A stretch of 64,000 nt of DNA from Pseudomonadota bacterium (GTDB lineage: Bacteria; Pseudomonadota; Gammaproteobacteria; QQUJ01), in NCBI GenBank assembly GCA_008501635.1, contig QQUJ01000023.1, positions 1 to 64,000 of the forward strand, in the 5' to 3' direction. Within the stretch, counting starts at the first letter, position 1, and every line of letters begins with the position of its first letter. The notes under the pieces are model-generated. The model was not told the DNA's origin, did no database searches, and saw nothing but the letters and a program-made list of their open reading frames with translations. Both the position numbers and the translations under genes were made by a program. Shown in pieces: positions 51,607 through 63,715 of this stretch.

Positions 51607-51696
51607 AGCGCAGAGACGCCAAGACGCCAAGAACGCAACGAAAAGGAATCCAATGAAAAAATCTTTGCGCTCTTTGCGTCTTGGCGTCTCTGCGTT
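51607..51696. repeat. Palindromic intergenic repeat, family 2 copy 2
   Basis: The left arm AGCGCAGAGACGCCAAGACG continues with CCAAGAACGCAACG. The right arm (51664-51696), in reverse complement, is AACGCAGAGACGCCAAGACG then CAAAGAGCGCAAA. It can form a long stem with a loop of about 23 bases between lpd and lipA. It belongs to the same class as the repeat at 31187-31296 and to the AACGCAGAGACGC-type repeats known from many environmental bacteria. Confidence 0.75.
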
Positions 51697-51726
51697 AAAA
51701 GAACTCAATGCCCTCAGCCGAAGTCC

Positions 51727-53802
51727 TTACGACTTCTTCTTCGGCATGTACAGATCGGTGATCGTGCCCTCGAAGGCCTCGGCCGCGAACGCCACCGTCT
51801 CCGACAAGGTCGGGTGCGGGTGGACGGTCAAAGCGATGTCCGAAGCATCGCAATCCATCTCGATGGCCAGCGCCACCTCGGCAATGAGATCGCCCGCGTT
51901 GGGACCGACGATCCCGGCACCGATGACGCGCTCGTTGCTCTCCTCGAAGATCAGCTTGGTCATCCCCTCGTCGCGTCCCAGCGACAACGAGCGACCGCTC
52001 GCAGCCCACGGGAAACTGCCCTTGCCGAACTTGAGCCCCTGCTCCTTCGCTTCGGCTTCGGTGACGCCGACCCAGGCGATCTCGGGATCGGTGTAGGCGA
52101 CCGAGGGGATCACGCGCGCCTCGAAATGCGTGTTCATGCCGGCACATACCTCGGCGGCCACCTTGCCCTCATGCACCGCTTTGTGGGCGAGCATCGGCTG
52201 GCCAACGACATCGCCGATGGCGAAGATGTGCGGCACATTGGTGCGCTGCTGTTTGTCGACGGCAATGAAACCGCGTTCATCCACCGTGATACCCGCTTTG
52301 GCGGCATCGATCTTCAGCCCATTGGGCATGCGGCCCACAGAGACCAGGATGCGGTCGTAGGTTTGCGGCTTGGGGGCCTTGTCGCCCTCGAAAGTCACCT
52401 TCAACCCCTTCTTCGTCGCTTCGACCTTGGTGACGCGGGTTTTCAGCAAAATCGCTTCGTAGCGCTTCTCCAGACGCTTGTGCAGCGGCTTGACGATGTC
52501 TTTGTCGGCACTCGCGATCAGGCTGTCCAGCATCTCCACCACGGTGATCCTGGAGCCCAGTGCGTGGTAGACGGTAGCCATCTCCAGCCCGATGATGCCG
52601 CCGCCGATCACCAGCATGCGCTTCGGCACGTCTTCGAGCTTGAGCGCGCCGGTGGAGTCGATGACGCGCGGATCGTCGGGGATAAAGGGCAGCTTTACCG
52701 GCGCGCTACCGGCAGCGACGATGCACTGCTGGAAACCGACGACACTCTTCTCGCCCTTCTCGTTCTCCACCTCGATGTGATGCGGATCGAGAAAACGTCC
52801 GTAACCGTTGACCACCTGCACCTTGCGTTGTTTGGCCAATCCGCCGAGGCCGCCGGTCAGGCGTTTGACGACACCGTCCTTCCAGCCGCGCAATGCATCG
52901 AGATCGATCCTGGGCTCAGCGAAGGTGATGCCATGGGCACCGAAATCGCGCGCCTCCTCCAGCACCTTGGCGGCGTGGAGCAATGCCTTGGACGGAATAC
53001 AACCGACGTTGAGGCAAACGCCACCCAGGCTCGGGTAGCGTTCGATCAGCACCACCTTCCTGCCCAGATCGGCGGCGCGGAAGGCGGCCGTATAACCACC
53101 GGGGCCGGAGCCCAGCACCACCACCTCGGCCTCCACGTCGGAAGCGCCGGCGTAGCTGTCGGCCTGCGGTGCCCGCACCGACGCGGCAGCTGCCGGCGCG
53201 CCGGTAGCGGCCTTGGGTGCCGCACCCGCCACTTGCAGGGTGAGGATCAATGTGCCCTCGGAGACCTTGTCACCCACGGTTACCTTGAGCGCCTCGACGA
53301 CACCGGCCGCGGGGCTCGGGATCTCCATCGAGGCCTTGTCGCTCTCCAGGGTGATCAGCGAATCGCCCTCGCCGACGCGGTCGCCCTCGCGCACCAGCAC
53401 CTCGATGACGTCGACATCCTTGAAGTCACCGATATCGGGCACCAACACATCATCGATGCGCCCCGCACCGTAGCCACCGCCGGCATCACCGGGGGCCGCG
53501 GCGCTACCGGGAGTTCCCCCGACGACGGGACGTGGCTCATCGGCAGCCACCTTGGCTTCCGCGCCGATCTCCATGCTCAAAATGGCGCTGCCTTTGGAGA
53601 CCTTGTCGCCGACCTTGACCTGCAACTCTTGCACCGTGCCGGAATAGGGCGAGGGAATCTCCATCGAGGCCTTGTCGCTCTCCAGGGTGATCAGCGGATC
53701 ATCGATCTCGACCAGGGCGCCCGGCGCCACCAGCACTTCGATCACATCCACATCATTGAAGTCACCGATATCCGGGACGGTAATCTGTTTGATTTCGCTC
53801 AT
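51727..53802 (-). CDS. lpd: Dihydrolipoyl dehydrogenase with two N-terminal lipoyl domains
   Basis: This 691-residue protein is E3 of the pyruvate dehydrogenase complex, reoxidising dihydrolipoamide with NAD+. Two lipoyl domains come first (about 5-80 and 115-190), each with the lysine in LESDKASMEIPSP. The flavoprotein follows from about residue 220, with the redox disulfide GGVCLNVGCIPSKALL, GGGIIGLEMATVYHALGS and a C-terminal histidine pair (LTVHPHPTLSE). Bacterial E3 usually has zero or one lipoyl domain, so two is unusual. It is the third gene of the aceE-aceF-lpd operon. Confidence 0.93.
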   Translation of the reverse strand: MSEIKQITVPDIGDFNDVDVIEVLVAPGALVEIDDPLITLESDKASMEIPSPYSGTVQELQVKVGDKVSKGSAILSMEIGAEAKVAADEPRPVVGGTPGSAAAPGDAGGGYGAGRIDDVLVPDIGDFKDVDVIEVLVREGDRVGEGDSLITLESDKASMEIPSPAAGVVEALKVTVGDKVSEGTLILTLQVAGAAPKAATGAPAAAASVRAPQADSYAGASDVEAEVVVLGSGPGGYTAAFRAADLGRKVVLIERYPSLGGVCLNVGCIPSKALLHAAKVLEEARDFGAHGITFAEPRIDLDALRGWKDGVVKRLTGGLGGLAKQRKVQVVNGYGRFLDPHHIEVENEKGEKSVVGFQQCIVAAGSAPVKLPFIPDDPRVIDSTGALKLEDVPKRMLVIGGGIIGLEMATVYHALGSRITVVEMLDSLIASADKDIVKPLHKRLEKRYEAILLKTRVTKVEATKKGLKVTFEGDKAPKPQTYDRILVSVGRMPNGLKIDAAKAGITVDERGFIAVDKQQRTNVPHIFAIGDVVGQPMLAHKAVHEGKVAAEVCAGMNTHFEARVIPSVAYTDPEIAWVGVTEAEAKEQGLKFGKGSFPWAASGRSLSLGRDEGMTKLIFEESNERVIGAGIVGPNAGDLIAEVALAIEMDCDASDIALTVHPHPTLSETVAFAAEAFEGTITDLYMPKKKS

Positions 53803-53827
53803 TATCGTTCTCGCTTCTTGGATTTTA

Positions 53828-53943
53828 TCCCCTCTCCCTCAGGGAGAAGGAGTCGACTGGATCTCTACCCCCCACCCGCTCCCGGAGGAAGAGGGTGTCG
53901 ATTGGACCCTCACCCCCACCCCCTCCCGGAGGGAGCGGGAGTT
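53828..53943. repeat. Short palindromic repeats between aceF and lpd
   Basis: Three units follow one another, each with a small palindrome of the CCCTCTCCC-x-GGGAGA type: CCTCTCCCTCAGGGAGAAGG, then CCCGCTCCCGGAGGAAGAGG, then CCCCTCCCGGAGGGAGCGGG. The first two are followed by a common GTCGA-TGGA linker. The array abuts the aceF stop. Repeats of this composition occur widely in proteobacterial intergenic regions. Nothing is encoded. Confidence 0.6.
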
Positions 53944-55212
53944 TCATAGGAGTAACCGCCGCACATCGGTCATCAGGATGCCCAGATGGCGCACGAAACG
54001 CGCCGCTTCCGCCCCATCGACCACTCTGTGATCATAGGAGAGCGACATCGGCTGCATCAGACGCGGCACGAAGTTGCTGCCATCCCATACCGGCTTCATC
54101 TGCGAGCGGGTCAGACCCAGGATGGCGACCTCCGGCGCATTGACGATCGGCGTGAACGCGGTACCGCCAATGCCGCCGAGGCTGGAGATGGTGAAACTGC
54201 CGCCCTGCATGTCGCCGGGCATCAGCTTTCTGTCGCGCGCCTTGACGCTGATCTCGGCCAGCTCCGCCGACAGGTCGTAGATGCTCTTCTGATCCACATC
54301 GCGCACCACCGGGACCACCAGGCCATTGGGCGTATCCACCGCGATACCGATGTGCACGTACTTCTTCAGGATCAGGTTCTCCGCGCCGGGATCCAGCGAG
54401 GCGTTGACGCCGGGGAACTCTTTCAGCGTCGCGGCGCACGCCTTCATGAAGAAGCTGAGCAGCGTGACGCGCAGCCCGCGCTTCTCGGCCTCGGCCTTGA
54501 GCGAACCGCGAAAGGCCTCGACTTCGGTAACGTCGCACTCGTCGTGATGCGTGACGTGCGGCACGTTGAGCCAGGCGCGGCTCAGGTTCACACCGGTAAG
54601 GCGCTTGATCTTGCTCAGCGCCTGGGTCTCTACCGGGCCGAATTTGCTGAAATCCACCACTGGAATGGGCGGGATGCCGGCACCGCCGGTTGCAGCTGCG
54701 GCAGAGGCCGCCGCAGGGCTTGCCCCACTCCGACCGGCACCGGCCAGATCCTCTTTGGTGATTCGGCCCTTGCGTCCACTGCCGACCACTTGCGACAGAT
54801 CGATCTTCTGCTCGCGTGCCTGGCGCCGCACCGAGGGGCTGGCGTGGACGCGGCCGAAGGGGGCGCCGGCAGCGGTCAGCGGCGCTGCCGGGGGGGGCTT
54901 GGCGGCCGGGATGCTGGCCGGTGCAGCGGGCGCCTCGGCCTTGGGAGTCGGCTCGCTGGCCGCGGCAGCGACCCCCTCGGCGGCCAGCAGCAGGATCAGG
55001 CTCCCTCTTGAGACCCTATCCCCCACCGCCACCTTCAGTTCCTTGACCACGCCGGCGGCGGGACTGGGAATCTCCATGGAAGCCTTGTCGCTCTCCAGGG
55101 TGATGACCGGATCGTCGATCGCAATGGTGTCGCCGACTGCAACCAGCACCTCGATCACATCCACGTCTTCGAAATCGCCGATATCCGGCACTTTGATCTC
55201 TTGTAGGCTCAT
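53944..55212 (-). CDS. aceF: Dihydrolipoamide acetyltransferase (E2) of pyruvate dehydrogenase
   Basis: This 422-residue E2 transfers acetyl groups from the lipoyl arm to CoA. It has one lipoyl domain (1-77, lysine in LESDKASMEIPSPA), a flexible Ala/Pro-rich linker, an E3-binding domain (about 115-155, VHASPSVRRQAREQKIDLSQV), and the acyltransferase domain (about 190-422) with the catalytic motif SYDHRVVDGAEAARF. Only one lipoyl domain is present, compared with three in E. coli. The two extra lipoyl domains are carried by E3 instead. A GGGAGA site precedes the ATG. The gene starts 13 bases after aceE. Confidence 0.95.
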   Translation of the reverse strand: MSLQEIKVPDIGDFEDVDVIEVLVAVGDTIAIDDPVITLESDKASMEIPSPAAGVVKELKVAVGDRVSRGSLILLLAAEGVAAAASEPTPKAEAPAAPASIPAAKPPPAAPLTAAGAPFGRVHASPSVRRQAREQKIDLSQVVGSGRKGRITKEDLAGAGRSGASPAAASAAAATGGAGIPPIPVVDFSKFGPVETQALSKIKRLTGVNLSRAWLNVPHVTHHDECDVTEVEAFRGSLKAEAEKRGLRVTLLSFFMKACAATLKEFPGVNASLDPGAENLILKKYVHIGIAVDTPNGLVVPVVRDVDQKSIYDLSAELAEISVKARDRKLMPGDMQGGSFTISSLGGIGGTAFTPIVNAPEVAILGLTRSQMKPVWDGSNFVPRLMQPMSLSYDHRVVDGAEAARFVRHLGILMTDVRRLLL

Positions 55213-55225
55213 TGTTGGTTCTCCC

Positions 55226-57901
<2,676 letters not shown>

Positions 57902-58012
57902 CTGCTCATGCTCCTTTGGTTATTGGCCGGCCGCGTTCCTGACGCACCGCCGGTCCCTCTCAAATCTACGCCTGATTGGCGTTTGCCATGGTTTTATTAT
58001 CCAATATTTAAA

Positions 58013-58023
58013 TGGCCAGACCA
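58013..58023. promoter_or_regulatory. PdhR/FadR-type operator, site 1
   Basis: TGGCCAGACCA differs by one base from the TGGTC-N-GACCA form used by GntR/FadR-family regulators. It lies inside a longer inverted repeat, AAATGG-CCAGA-CCATTT. It is about 110 bases upstream of aceE, so repression of the PDH operon is a reasonable inference. Confidence 0.5.
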
Positions 58024-58178
58024 TTTTCGTCTTTTTTCCATTCTTGTCAACTGAGAACCCCACTTTGTGTGGGACAGGAAAATCAGGATTCGGTTAATCG
58101 CGTTGTTTCTATTCACTATAATCAGGCCTATCAACATTCATACTATAGAGGCTGTCCATTGATGAGCTGAATTTAGAA

Positions 58179-58189
58179 TGGTCTGACAT
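58179..58189. promoter_or_regulatory. PdhR/FadR-type operator, site 2 (partial)
   Basis: TGGTCTGACAT matches the first nine bases of TGGTC-N-GACCA. It lies about 44 bases before the regulator start, where autoregulation would be expected. The right half is imperfect. Confidence 0.4.
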
Positions 58190-58232
58190 CTTGGTTCTAT
58201 GTATACTTTCGGCTAGTCAACGGAGAAGACCC

Positions 58233-58976
58233 ATGCAACTGCAACCCATCAAACCGTCGCGTGTCTCCGACACCATCGCTGATCAAATCATGGCACTGAT
58301 TCGTAAGGGCGTGGTGCGCCCGGGCGAAAAACTGCCCGCCGAGAGGGAGCTCATGTCCCAACTCAAGGTCTCGCGCGCCTCGGTCCGCGAAGCGCTGCTC
58401 AAGCTCGAGGCAAAGGGGCTGATCTACAGCCGCCAGGGTGGCGGCACCTTCGTCTCGCAGGTACTGACGCCCAACATCACCGATCCCCTGGCTCACCTCA
58501 TTCACGACAATCCCGAGGCGCTTTCCGATGTACTGGAGTGCCGCCACGGTCTGGAGGTGCTCGCCGCCAGCCATGCCGCCGTGCGCGCCACGCCCACGGT
58601 CCGCGAAGTCATCCGCGAGCGCTTTTCCGATCTTGAGGCCGCCTATCAACGCCGTGACCTGACTCAGGAGGCCAAGGCCGACACCGAATTCCATATGGCC
58701 ATCGCCGAGGCGTCGAACAACGTCGCGCTGATCCATCTGACCCGCAGCCTCTTCAACCTGCTGGGCGATCAGATAATCCACAACTGGGAGCGGATCTATC
58801 AGCAGCAGGAGAGCCGCAACGCCATCCACAGCCAGCACAAGGCAATCCTGGACGCGATCCTGGCACGCGATGCCGAGCGGGCCCGCGCGGCGGCCCAGAC
58901 CCATCTCGCCTATGTCGCCCGGTGCCTGCGCGAGGGCGAGTTCGGCGTTGTCGCGGCGCCTTCCGTCAACGCCTAG
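58233..58976 (+). CDS. pdhR: GntR/FadR-family regulator, probable PdhR
   Basis: This protein of about 247 residues has an N-terminal winged helix-turn-helix (VSDTIADQIMALIRKGVVRPGEKLPAERELMSQLKVSRASVREALLKLEAKGL) and a C-terminal all-helical FCD domain (about 95-220) with the ligand and metal-binding residues in EFHMAIAEASNN and HSQHKAILDAIL. It is divergent from aceE with FadR-type sites between, which is the PdhR arrangement. In E. coli PdhR the ligand is pyruvate. I start at ATG 58233 because GGAGAAG is seven to ten bases upstream. A longer frame begins at 58191. Confidence 0.88.
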   Translation: MQLQPIKPSRVSDTIADQIMALIRKGVVRPGEKLPAERELMSQLKVSRASVREALLKLEAKGLIYSRQGGGTFVSQVLTPNITDPLAHLIHDNPEALSDVLECRHGLEVLAASHAAVRATPTVREVIRERFSDLEAAYQRRDLTQEAKADTEFHMAIAEASNNVALIHLTRSLFNLLGDQIIHNWERIYQQQESRNAIHSQHKAILDAILARDAERARAAAQTHLAYVARCLREGEFGVVAAPSVNA

Positions 58977-59044
58977 GCACCACCCGGCAGCGGCAGCGCA
59001 AACCCTCTTCGCAAGCCGTGGGCAGGTCCGCACTTTTTCTCCCG

Positions 59045-59929
59045 ATGCTCGCCCTGGGTATCGCGGTAATCATCTGGGGCACTTCGTTCGCCGCCACCAA
59101 AGCGGCGCTGGCCGCCTTCGCCCCTATCACGCTGATCTGGCTGCGCATGGCGATCGCCAGCGTCATCGTGATCGCTCTGTGGCGCTACATCCCCAAGCCG
59201 CAATACCACCGTGGTGACTGGCGTTGGCTGGCACTGATGGTGCTGTGCGAACCGTGCCTCTACTTCCTGCTGGAAGGTTATGCGTTGCGCTACACCAGCG
59301 CCGGACAGGCTGGCGTGATCTCGGCGCTGGTGCCGCTGATGGTGGCGGCTGGTGCCTGGCTGTTTCTCAAGGAGCGCATCACGGTGCGCATCATCGGGGG
59401 ACTGGCCATTTCCCTGGCCGGCGTGGTCGTGCTTTCGCTGCTCGGCGTCAGCGACGCCCACGCCCCCGATCCCCTGCTGGGCAACCTCCTCGAACTGGCC
59501 GCGATGATCTGCGCCGCGGGCTACATCCTCACCCTCAAACATCTCACGTCGCGCTACCATCCGTGGCTGCTCACCAGCCTGCAGGCGTTGGCCGGCGCCC
59601 TTTTCTTTCTGCCCGGGCTCGCGCTGGATCAGCCTGTGAACTGGACCGAGGTGCCAGGCGGGACCTGGCTGACGGTGTTCTACCTCGGTACCTTTGTCAC
59701 CTTGGGTGCTTTCGGACTCTACAACTACGGCGTCAGCCAGGTGCCTGCCTCGCGCGCCGCCCTCTTCATCAATCTCATCCCGGTGGTTGCCGTGATATCG
59801 GGCTGGATGGCGTTCAACGAACAGTTGACGCTGTGGCAGCTCGCCGCTGCGGCAGGGATACTCCTCGGCGTCTATCTGGGCGAGAGCCGTTCGCGGTCCC
59901 CAAGGCCCACCGTAGGGGCCGCCGAGTAG
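59045..59929 (+). CDS. EamA/DMT-superfamily transporter
   Basis: This protein of about 294 residues has ten hydrophobic helices in two EamA repeats (first half [20 protein letters not shown] through VVLSLLGV, second half [21 protein letters not shown] to the end). The family exports metabolites such as amino acids or takes up purines. The substrate is unknown. The start is uncertain: ATG 59045 gives helix 1 at the N terminus, GTG 59018 adds nine residues and ATG 58922 overlaps pdhR. Its 3' end overlaps the convergent gene by 58 bases. Confidence 0.85.
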   Translation: MLALGIAVIIWGTSFAATKAALAAFAPITLIWLRMAIASVIVIALWRYIPKPQYHRGDWRWLALMVLCEPCLYFLLEGYALRYTSAGQAGVISALVPLMVAAGAWLFLKERITVRIIGGLAISLAGVVVLSLLGVSDAHAPDPLLGNLLELAAMICAAGYILTLKHLTSRYHPWLLTSLQALAGALFFLPGLALDQPVNWTEVPGGTWLTVFYLGTFVTLGAFGLYNYGVSQVPASRAALFINLIPVVAVISGWMAFNEQLTLWQLAAAAGILLGVYLGESRSRSPRPTVGAAE

Positions 59930-62343
59930 GCCGCGGCCGCGCCCGAGGGATAGAGCAGCAACCGTTCGGGTTGCAGGCAGAGCCGATCGTTGCAGGCCTG
60001 GATGCGCAGGTGCAGGGGAACCAGCGCCGGGACTGCCGGAGAGGGGTCACCGACCCGCTCCACCTGCGCACGGATCAGAACCTCCTCCTCATAAAGGGCC
60101 AGCGGTTCGGACTGGAATCCCAACGATCGCTCCACCGCGCCCGGGTAGTCAATCGCCACCATGCGCCAGCCGGGGCGCGTTCCACCCAGTTGCACCTCGG
60201 TTGCCATCAATTCCGCCTGCAGCGGCTGATGGGCATTGACGTGCCACCCGGGTTGCAGACGCAGGCGAATCACCAGTTCCGCGCTATCGCCGTGCCACGC
60301 GATGATTTCCGCCGTCGCCTCCAGGTTGCCCTGCGCCGCATAGGCCCGGGCATTGACCTCGCCGTATTGGCCTTCGTTGACCGCCAACAGCGTGGCGGCG
60401 AACCGATCGGGTGCGGCAGCGATGCCCGGCGACAGGCTGGCCAGAGTCGCCTCGGCACGTTCGCGGAAGCGGTACTCCCCGCTGCGTCGATAGAGACGCT
60501 GCAGCAGGTCAAACGCCGCCGCATTGCCCGATGCAAGCGTTTCGTCATGGACACTTTTGACTCGCATCGGTACCCATTTGGCGGATTCAACACTCACCGA
60601 GTAAAATCCGCCATCCTTAGGGTCCCAGAACTGCTCGATCATCACCTCCGCGAGCGCGCGGCTGCGACTCAACCAGCGCAACTCCTGCGTCGCATCGTAG
60701 AGCGCCACCAGCGCCTGACCGAAATAGGCGTAATCCTCTAGTTGGGCCGCAACCGATGTCCGCCCTCCCCGCGAGACGCGCCACAAGCTGCCATCCTCTG
60801 CCCGGTGGATGCGCCACAGGTAGTCGGCGGCACGCTCCGCCGCCAGGCGATAGCGGTTATCGCCCGCGAGCACAGCGGCCTCCGCCAGCGTGGCGATCAT
60901 CAGTCCGTTCCAGCCCAGCAGCACCTTGTCATCGCGCGCCGGCGGAATACGGCGCTGCTCGCGCTCCTGGCGTAACCGCTCCCGGATGCCGTTTAGGCGG
61001 GTGATGACCGCCTGCTCCGTCGCGCCCGTTCGGGCAGCGATCGCCGCGGGGGTTTCGGTCAGCCGCAGAACATTGGCGCCCGCGAAAGCACCGACTGCCG
61101 TGACACCCAACAGGTCGGCAGCCCAATCAGCGTCAATTCCCGGGAGGGCGCTGCGGAGCTGATCGAGTGTCCAGAGGTAATAGATCCCCTCCTCACCCGC
61201 ACTGTCGGCATCGATGGCTGCATGGAACGCTCCCTCGGGGGTACGGAAATCACACAGCGTCGCATCCAGGGTCCGCAGTGCCGTATCGCGGTAGAGCAGA
61301 CTGCCGTTGCGCGCCCAGGCCCGTAGATAAACCCGCGACAGACCGGCCTGGTTGTAGAGCATCTTCTCGAAATGCGGGGTGTCCCATCCGGGATCGATGG
61401 CGTAACGGTGGAACCCTCCCCCCGCCTGATCGTGGATTCCGCCCAGGGCCATGGCCGTGAGCGTGGTGTCGAGCGGTTCAACCAGTGCAATCCCGCCCTC
61501 GAGGACCACGCGTGCCTGCAGAAACAGCAGCCAGGGTTCGCGGGGAAACTTGGCGGTTTCGCCGAACCCGCCCTGCAGATCGTCGAGGCGGGCGCGCAGA
61601 TTCCGCTCCGCAGCCAGGAGCACGGCCTCGTCCACCGCCTGAGTCCCGCCCCGCAGCTCCGTCGCCTCACGGAGCTTCGCTTGAGCCGCCTGCGCCTGTT
61701 TGCGCAGCGCGGACCGCTGATCGCGCCATTGTTGGGCTACGTGATCGATGAATTCAGTGAAGGGCTCGTTGGGGAGGTAGGTAGTACTCACTATCGGGTG
61801 ACCCTCGGCCGTCAGGACAAGGGTCAGCGGCCAACCGCTCTGTCCCTGCAGCAGCCGTGCCGCCAGGGCGTACAAGCGGTCGACTTCCGGGTGCTGCTCG
61901 CGATCCAGCTTGATGGCGACGAAGTGCCGGTTGATCGACGCTGCGGTGCGCGGATCGTCGAAGCTTTCGCGCGCCATCACATGGCACCAGTGGCAACTCG
62001 AATAGCCGATCGAAAGCAGGATGGGTTTGCCGGAGCGCCGCGCTTCGGCGAACGCCGCCTCGCCCCACGGGTACCACTCCACCGGATTGTGGGCATGCTG
62101 CAGCAGGTAGAGGGCATCCTCCAGGATCAGGCGATTGGTAAAACGGGGACGACCGTCGGGCAGCAGATGCCTGGTGCGCGGTCGATAACTGCTTCCCGTC
62201 TGCGCCAACACCCGTTGCAGCTGCAATGGCGAGGGTGGCGAGCGGGATTCGTCACTCGCCGCATTCGCCGCACGCGTATCGGGCAATACGGTCACTCCCA
62301 CGCTCAGCGCTATGAGGCAGATCGATACGAGGCGCACGTTCAC
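59872..62343 (-). CDS. YyaL/SPATA20-like thioredoxin-domain protein with DsbD-alpha-like tail
   Basis: This 823-residue protein has a signal peptide ([21 protein letters not shown]). The N-terminal thioredoxin-like DUF255 domain (about 65-200) contains [19 protein letters not shown] and the redox pair in [12 protein letters not shown] long alpha/alpha barrel (about 230-600) of the glycosidase type follows, as in SPATA20/YyaL. The C-terminal 150 residues, with [23 protein letters not shown] and [17 protein letters not shown], resemble the alpha domain of DsbD. It is predicted to be periplasmic. The enzymatic role of the family is unclear. Confidence 0.85.
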   Translation of the reverse strand: MNVRLVSICLIALSVGVTVLPDTRAANAASDESRSPPSPLQLQRVLAQTGSSYRPRTRHLLPDGRPRFTNRLILEDALYLLQHAHNPVEWYPWGEAAFAEARRSGKPILLSIGYSSCHWCHVMARESFDDPRTAASINRHFVAIKLDREQHPEVDRLYALAARLLQGQSGWPLTLVLTAEGHPIVSTTYLPNEPFTEFIDHVAQQWRDQRSALRKQAQAAQAKLREATELRGGTQAVDEAVLLAAERNLRARLDDLQGGFGETAKFPREPWLLFLQARVVLEGGIALVEPLDTTLTAMALGGIHDQAGGGFHRYAIDPGWDTPHFEKMLYNQAGLSRVYLRAWARNGSLLYRDTALRTLDATLCDFRTPEGAFHAAIDADSAGEEGIYYLWTLDQLRSALPGIDADWAADLLGVTAVGAFAGANVLRLTETPAAIAARTGATEQAVITRLNGIRERLRQEREQRRIPPARDDKVLLGWNGLMIATLAEAAVLAGDNRYRLAAERAADYLWRIHRAEDGSLWRVSRGGRTSVAAQLEDYAYFGQALVALYDATQELRWLSRSRALAEVMIEQFWDPKDGGFYSVSVESAKWVPMRVKSVHDETLASGNAAAFDLLQRLYRRSGEYRFRERAEATLASLSPGIAAAPDRFAATLLAVNEGQYGEVNARAYAAQGNLEATAEIIAWHGDSAELVIRLRLQPGWHVNAHQPLQAELMATEVQLGGTRPGWRMVAIDYPGAVERSLGFQSEPLALYEEEVLIRAQVERVGDPSPAVPALVPLHLRIQACNDRLCLQPERLLLYPSGAAAAYSAAPTVGLGDRERLSPR

Positions 62344-62429
62344 CTCCTCGTGGAGCCGCGATCAGATCCTCATAGTAAAACACCCCCGCGGTGCGGGAGA
62401 TGTCCGCAAGTGAACCACAGAAGTCTGGA

Positions 62430-62804
62430 TCAAGCGTTACTCGCGGCCTGCTGGCTGACAATCTCCTTGCGCACCTCGTCCATGTCCAGCTCCCTGGCCT
62501 TCTGAATGATCTCCTCCAGGGCCGACTCCGGCAGCACGCCCGCCTGCTGAAACAGGATGACCTTCTCGCGGAACAGCATCAGCGTCGGAATGGAGCGAAT
62601 GGCGAAATGCCCGGCCAGTTCCTGCTCCTCCTCGGTATTCACCTTGGTGAAGACCACATCGGGGAAACGCTCCGAAACGGCCTCGTAGACGGGCGCAAAC
62701 ATCTGGCACGGACCGCACCACGAAGCCCAGAAATCCACCAGGACGATGTCGTTGCCCTGCACGGTCTCCTCAAAATTGGCGCCGGTCAGCTCAATGACAG
62801 CCAT
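62430..62804 (-). CDS. Thioredoxin
   Basis: This protein of about 124 residues is a cytosolic thioredoxin with the WCGPC active site near residues 27-31 (FWASWCGPCQMFAPVYEA), the cis-proline in RSIPTLMLF and a longer, charged C-terminal helix (DMDEVRKEIVSQQ) than E. coli TrxA. I start at MAVIELTGANF because AAGGAG stands upstream. A longer frame begins at 62837. It lies 86 bases upstream of the YyaL-like gene, which also has a thioredoxin domain. Confidence 0.92.
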   Translation of the reverse strand: MAVIELTGANFEETVQGNDIVLVDFWASWCGPCQMFAPVYEAVSERFPDVVFTKVNTEEEQELAGHFAIRSIPTLMLFREKVILFQQAGVLPESALEEIIQKARELDMDEVRKEIVSQQAASNA

Positions 62805-62982
62805 ATCGCCACTCCTTTCAATTAAGTAATTTAGCAATTACTAATATAGTAGTGGCTACCACCAGCGACTTCAAGCCGTGTCAGTGAACTATTGTGTAGC
62901 CCTCAGTCGCTGCAATTTCGCTCCGGATCCGTCTCTGGCGGGCCACCCTCCCGGTCCCGCGCCTCCCGAGCTTCCCTCTCGA

Positions 62983-63570
62983 TCACTCGCTCTGTCCTGC
63001 CGTGTTCTCCTTGAGCATATTGATGAACAGCAGCCCCTGCTCACGCGCATCGTCCAACGCCACATGCGAGTGCCCCTGCTCGGGGAACCAGCGCTGCGGC
63101 AGGTAGTTCTTGCCACATTTCATGAACTCGCGTTGCCGCATGCCCATGGCGTATGAGCGGATATCGATCCCATGCTCGGAGAAAGGGCGCTTGCCGGTGA
63201 AGCGGACGAGGTACCAGTAGATCCACATGAAGTCCCAGGTGGCCGGCCAGGCCGTGAAGATGGGCAGTCCGGGGAGCTTTTCCACCCAGCGCACGAACTC
63301 CGCCATGACGGTTTTCGGCTCGCGCGGATTCACCTGACACGCCTCCCACGCAGTGGGAAACTGACTCCACCACTCCATGGTTTTGGGATGAGGGGACGCC
63401 TCGGGCAAGGGGATGAGGTTGGCGCTGTACTCGGCCACTGTCTCCCCGTTCGGCGCGAGAGCGACCGCGCCAATGCTCAACATCGAGTGCGGGCCGGGAA
63501 TCGGGCCATCGGCCTCGATATCGACGCTGACATAGATTTCGTTCTTGGACCTGGTCTTGGAAGTCGGCAT
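62983..63570 (-). CDS. 3'-5' exonuclease of the DEDDh type
   Basis: This 195-residue protein has an RNase T/DnaQ-like fold: the first acidic motif VSVDIEADGPIPGPHSMLSIGA, a central FTAWPATWDFMWIYWYL segment and the final HVALDDAREQG, giving the D-E-D-D-h set. Such proteins degrade 3' ends of RNA or DNA. I cannot tell which substrate. It is a separate transcription unit, divergent from the YdgA-like gene at the window end. Confidence 0.85.
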   Translation of the reverse strand: MPTSKTRSKNEIYVSVDIEADGPIPGPHSMLSIGAVALAPNGETVAEYSANLIPLPEASPHPKTMEWWSQFPTAWEACQVNPREPKTVMAEFVRWVEKLPGLPIFTAWPATWDFMWIYWYLVRFTGKRPFSEHGIDIRSYAMGMRQREFMKCGKNYLPQRWFPEQGHSHVALDDAREQGLLFINMLKENTAGQSE

Positions 63571-63715
63571 GAAGAATCTGCTGCGGGCGAGGGAATCGCC
63601 CTATTATGCCTGCAATACGATCAAGGGTTTGGCCGTTGCAATTCGTGGCTTCACTTCGCCTTGTCCGGAGCCACACCTGATAAACTCCCCTGCAAGGCGA
63701 CCCAAAGGATTTCAC

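Larger units (their letters stand above)
57902..58232. other. Divergent control region, aceE / pdhR-like
   Basis: This 331-base stretch is AT-rich relative to the coding genes, as expected for promoters. Two matches to the GntR/FadR half-site pattern TGGTC-N-GACCA are listed separately. I see no gene in it. Confidence 0.6.
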
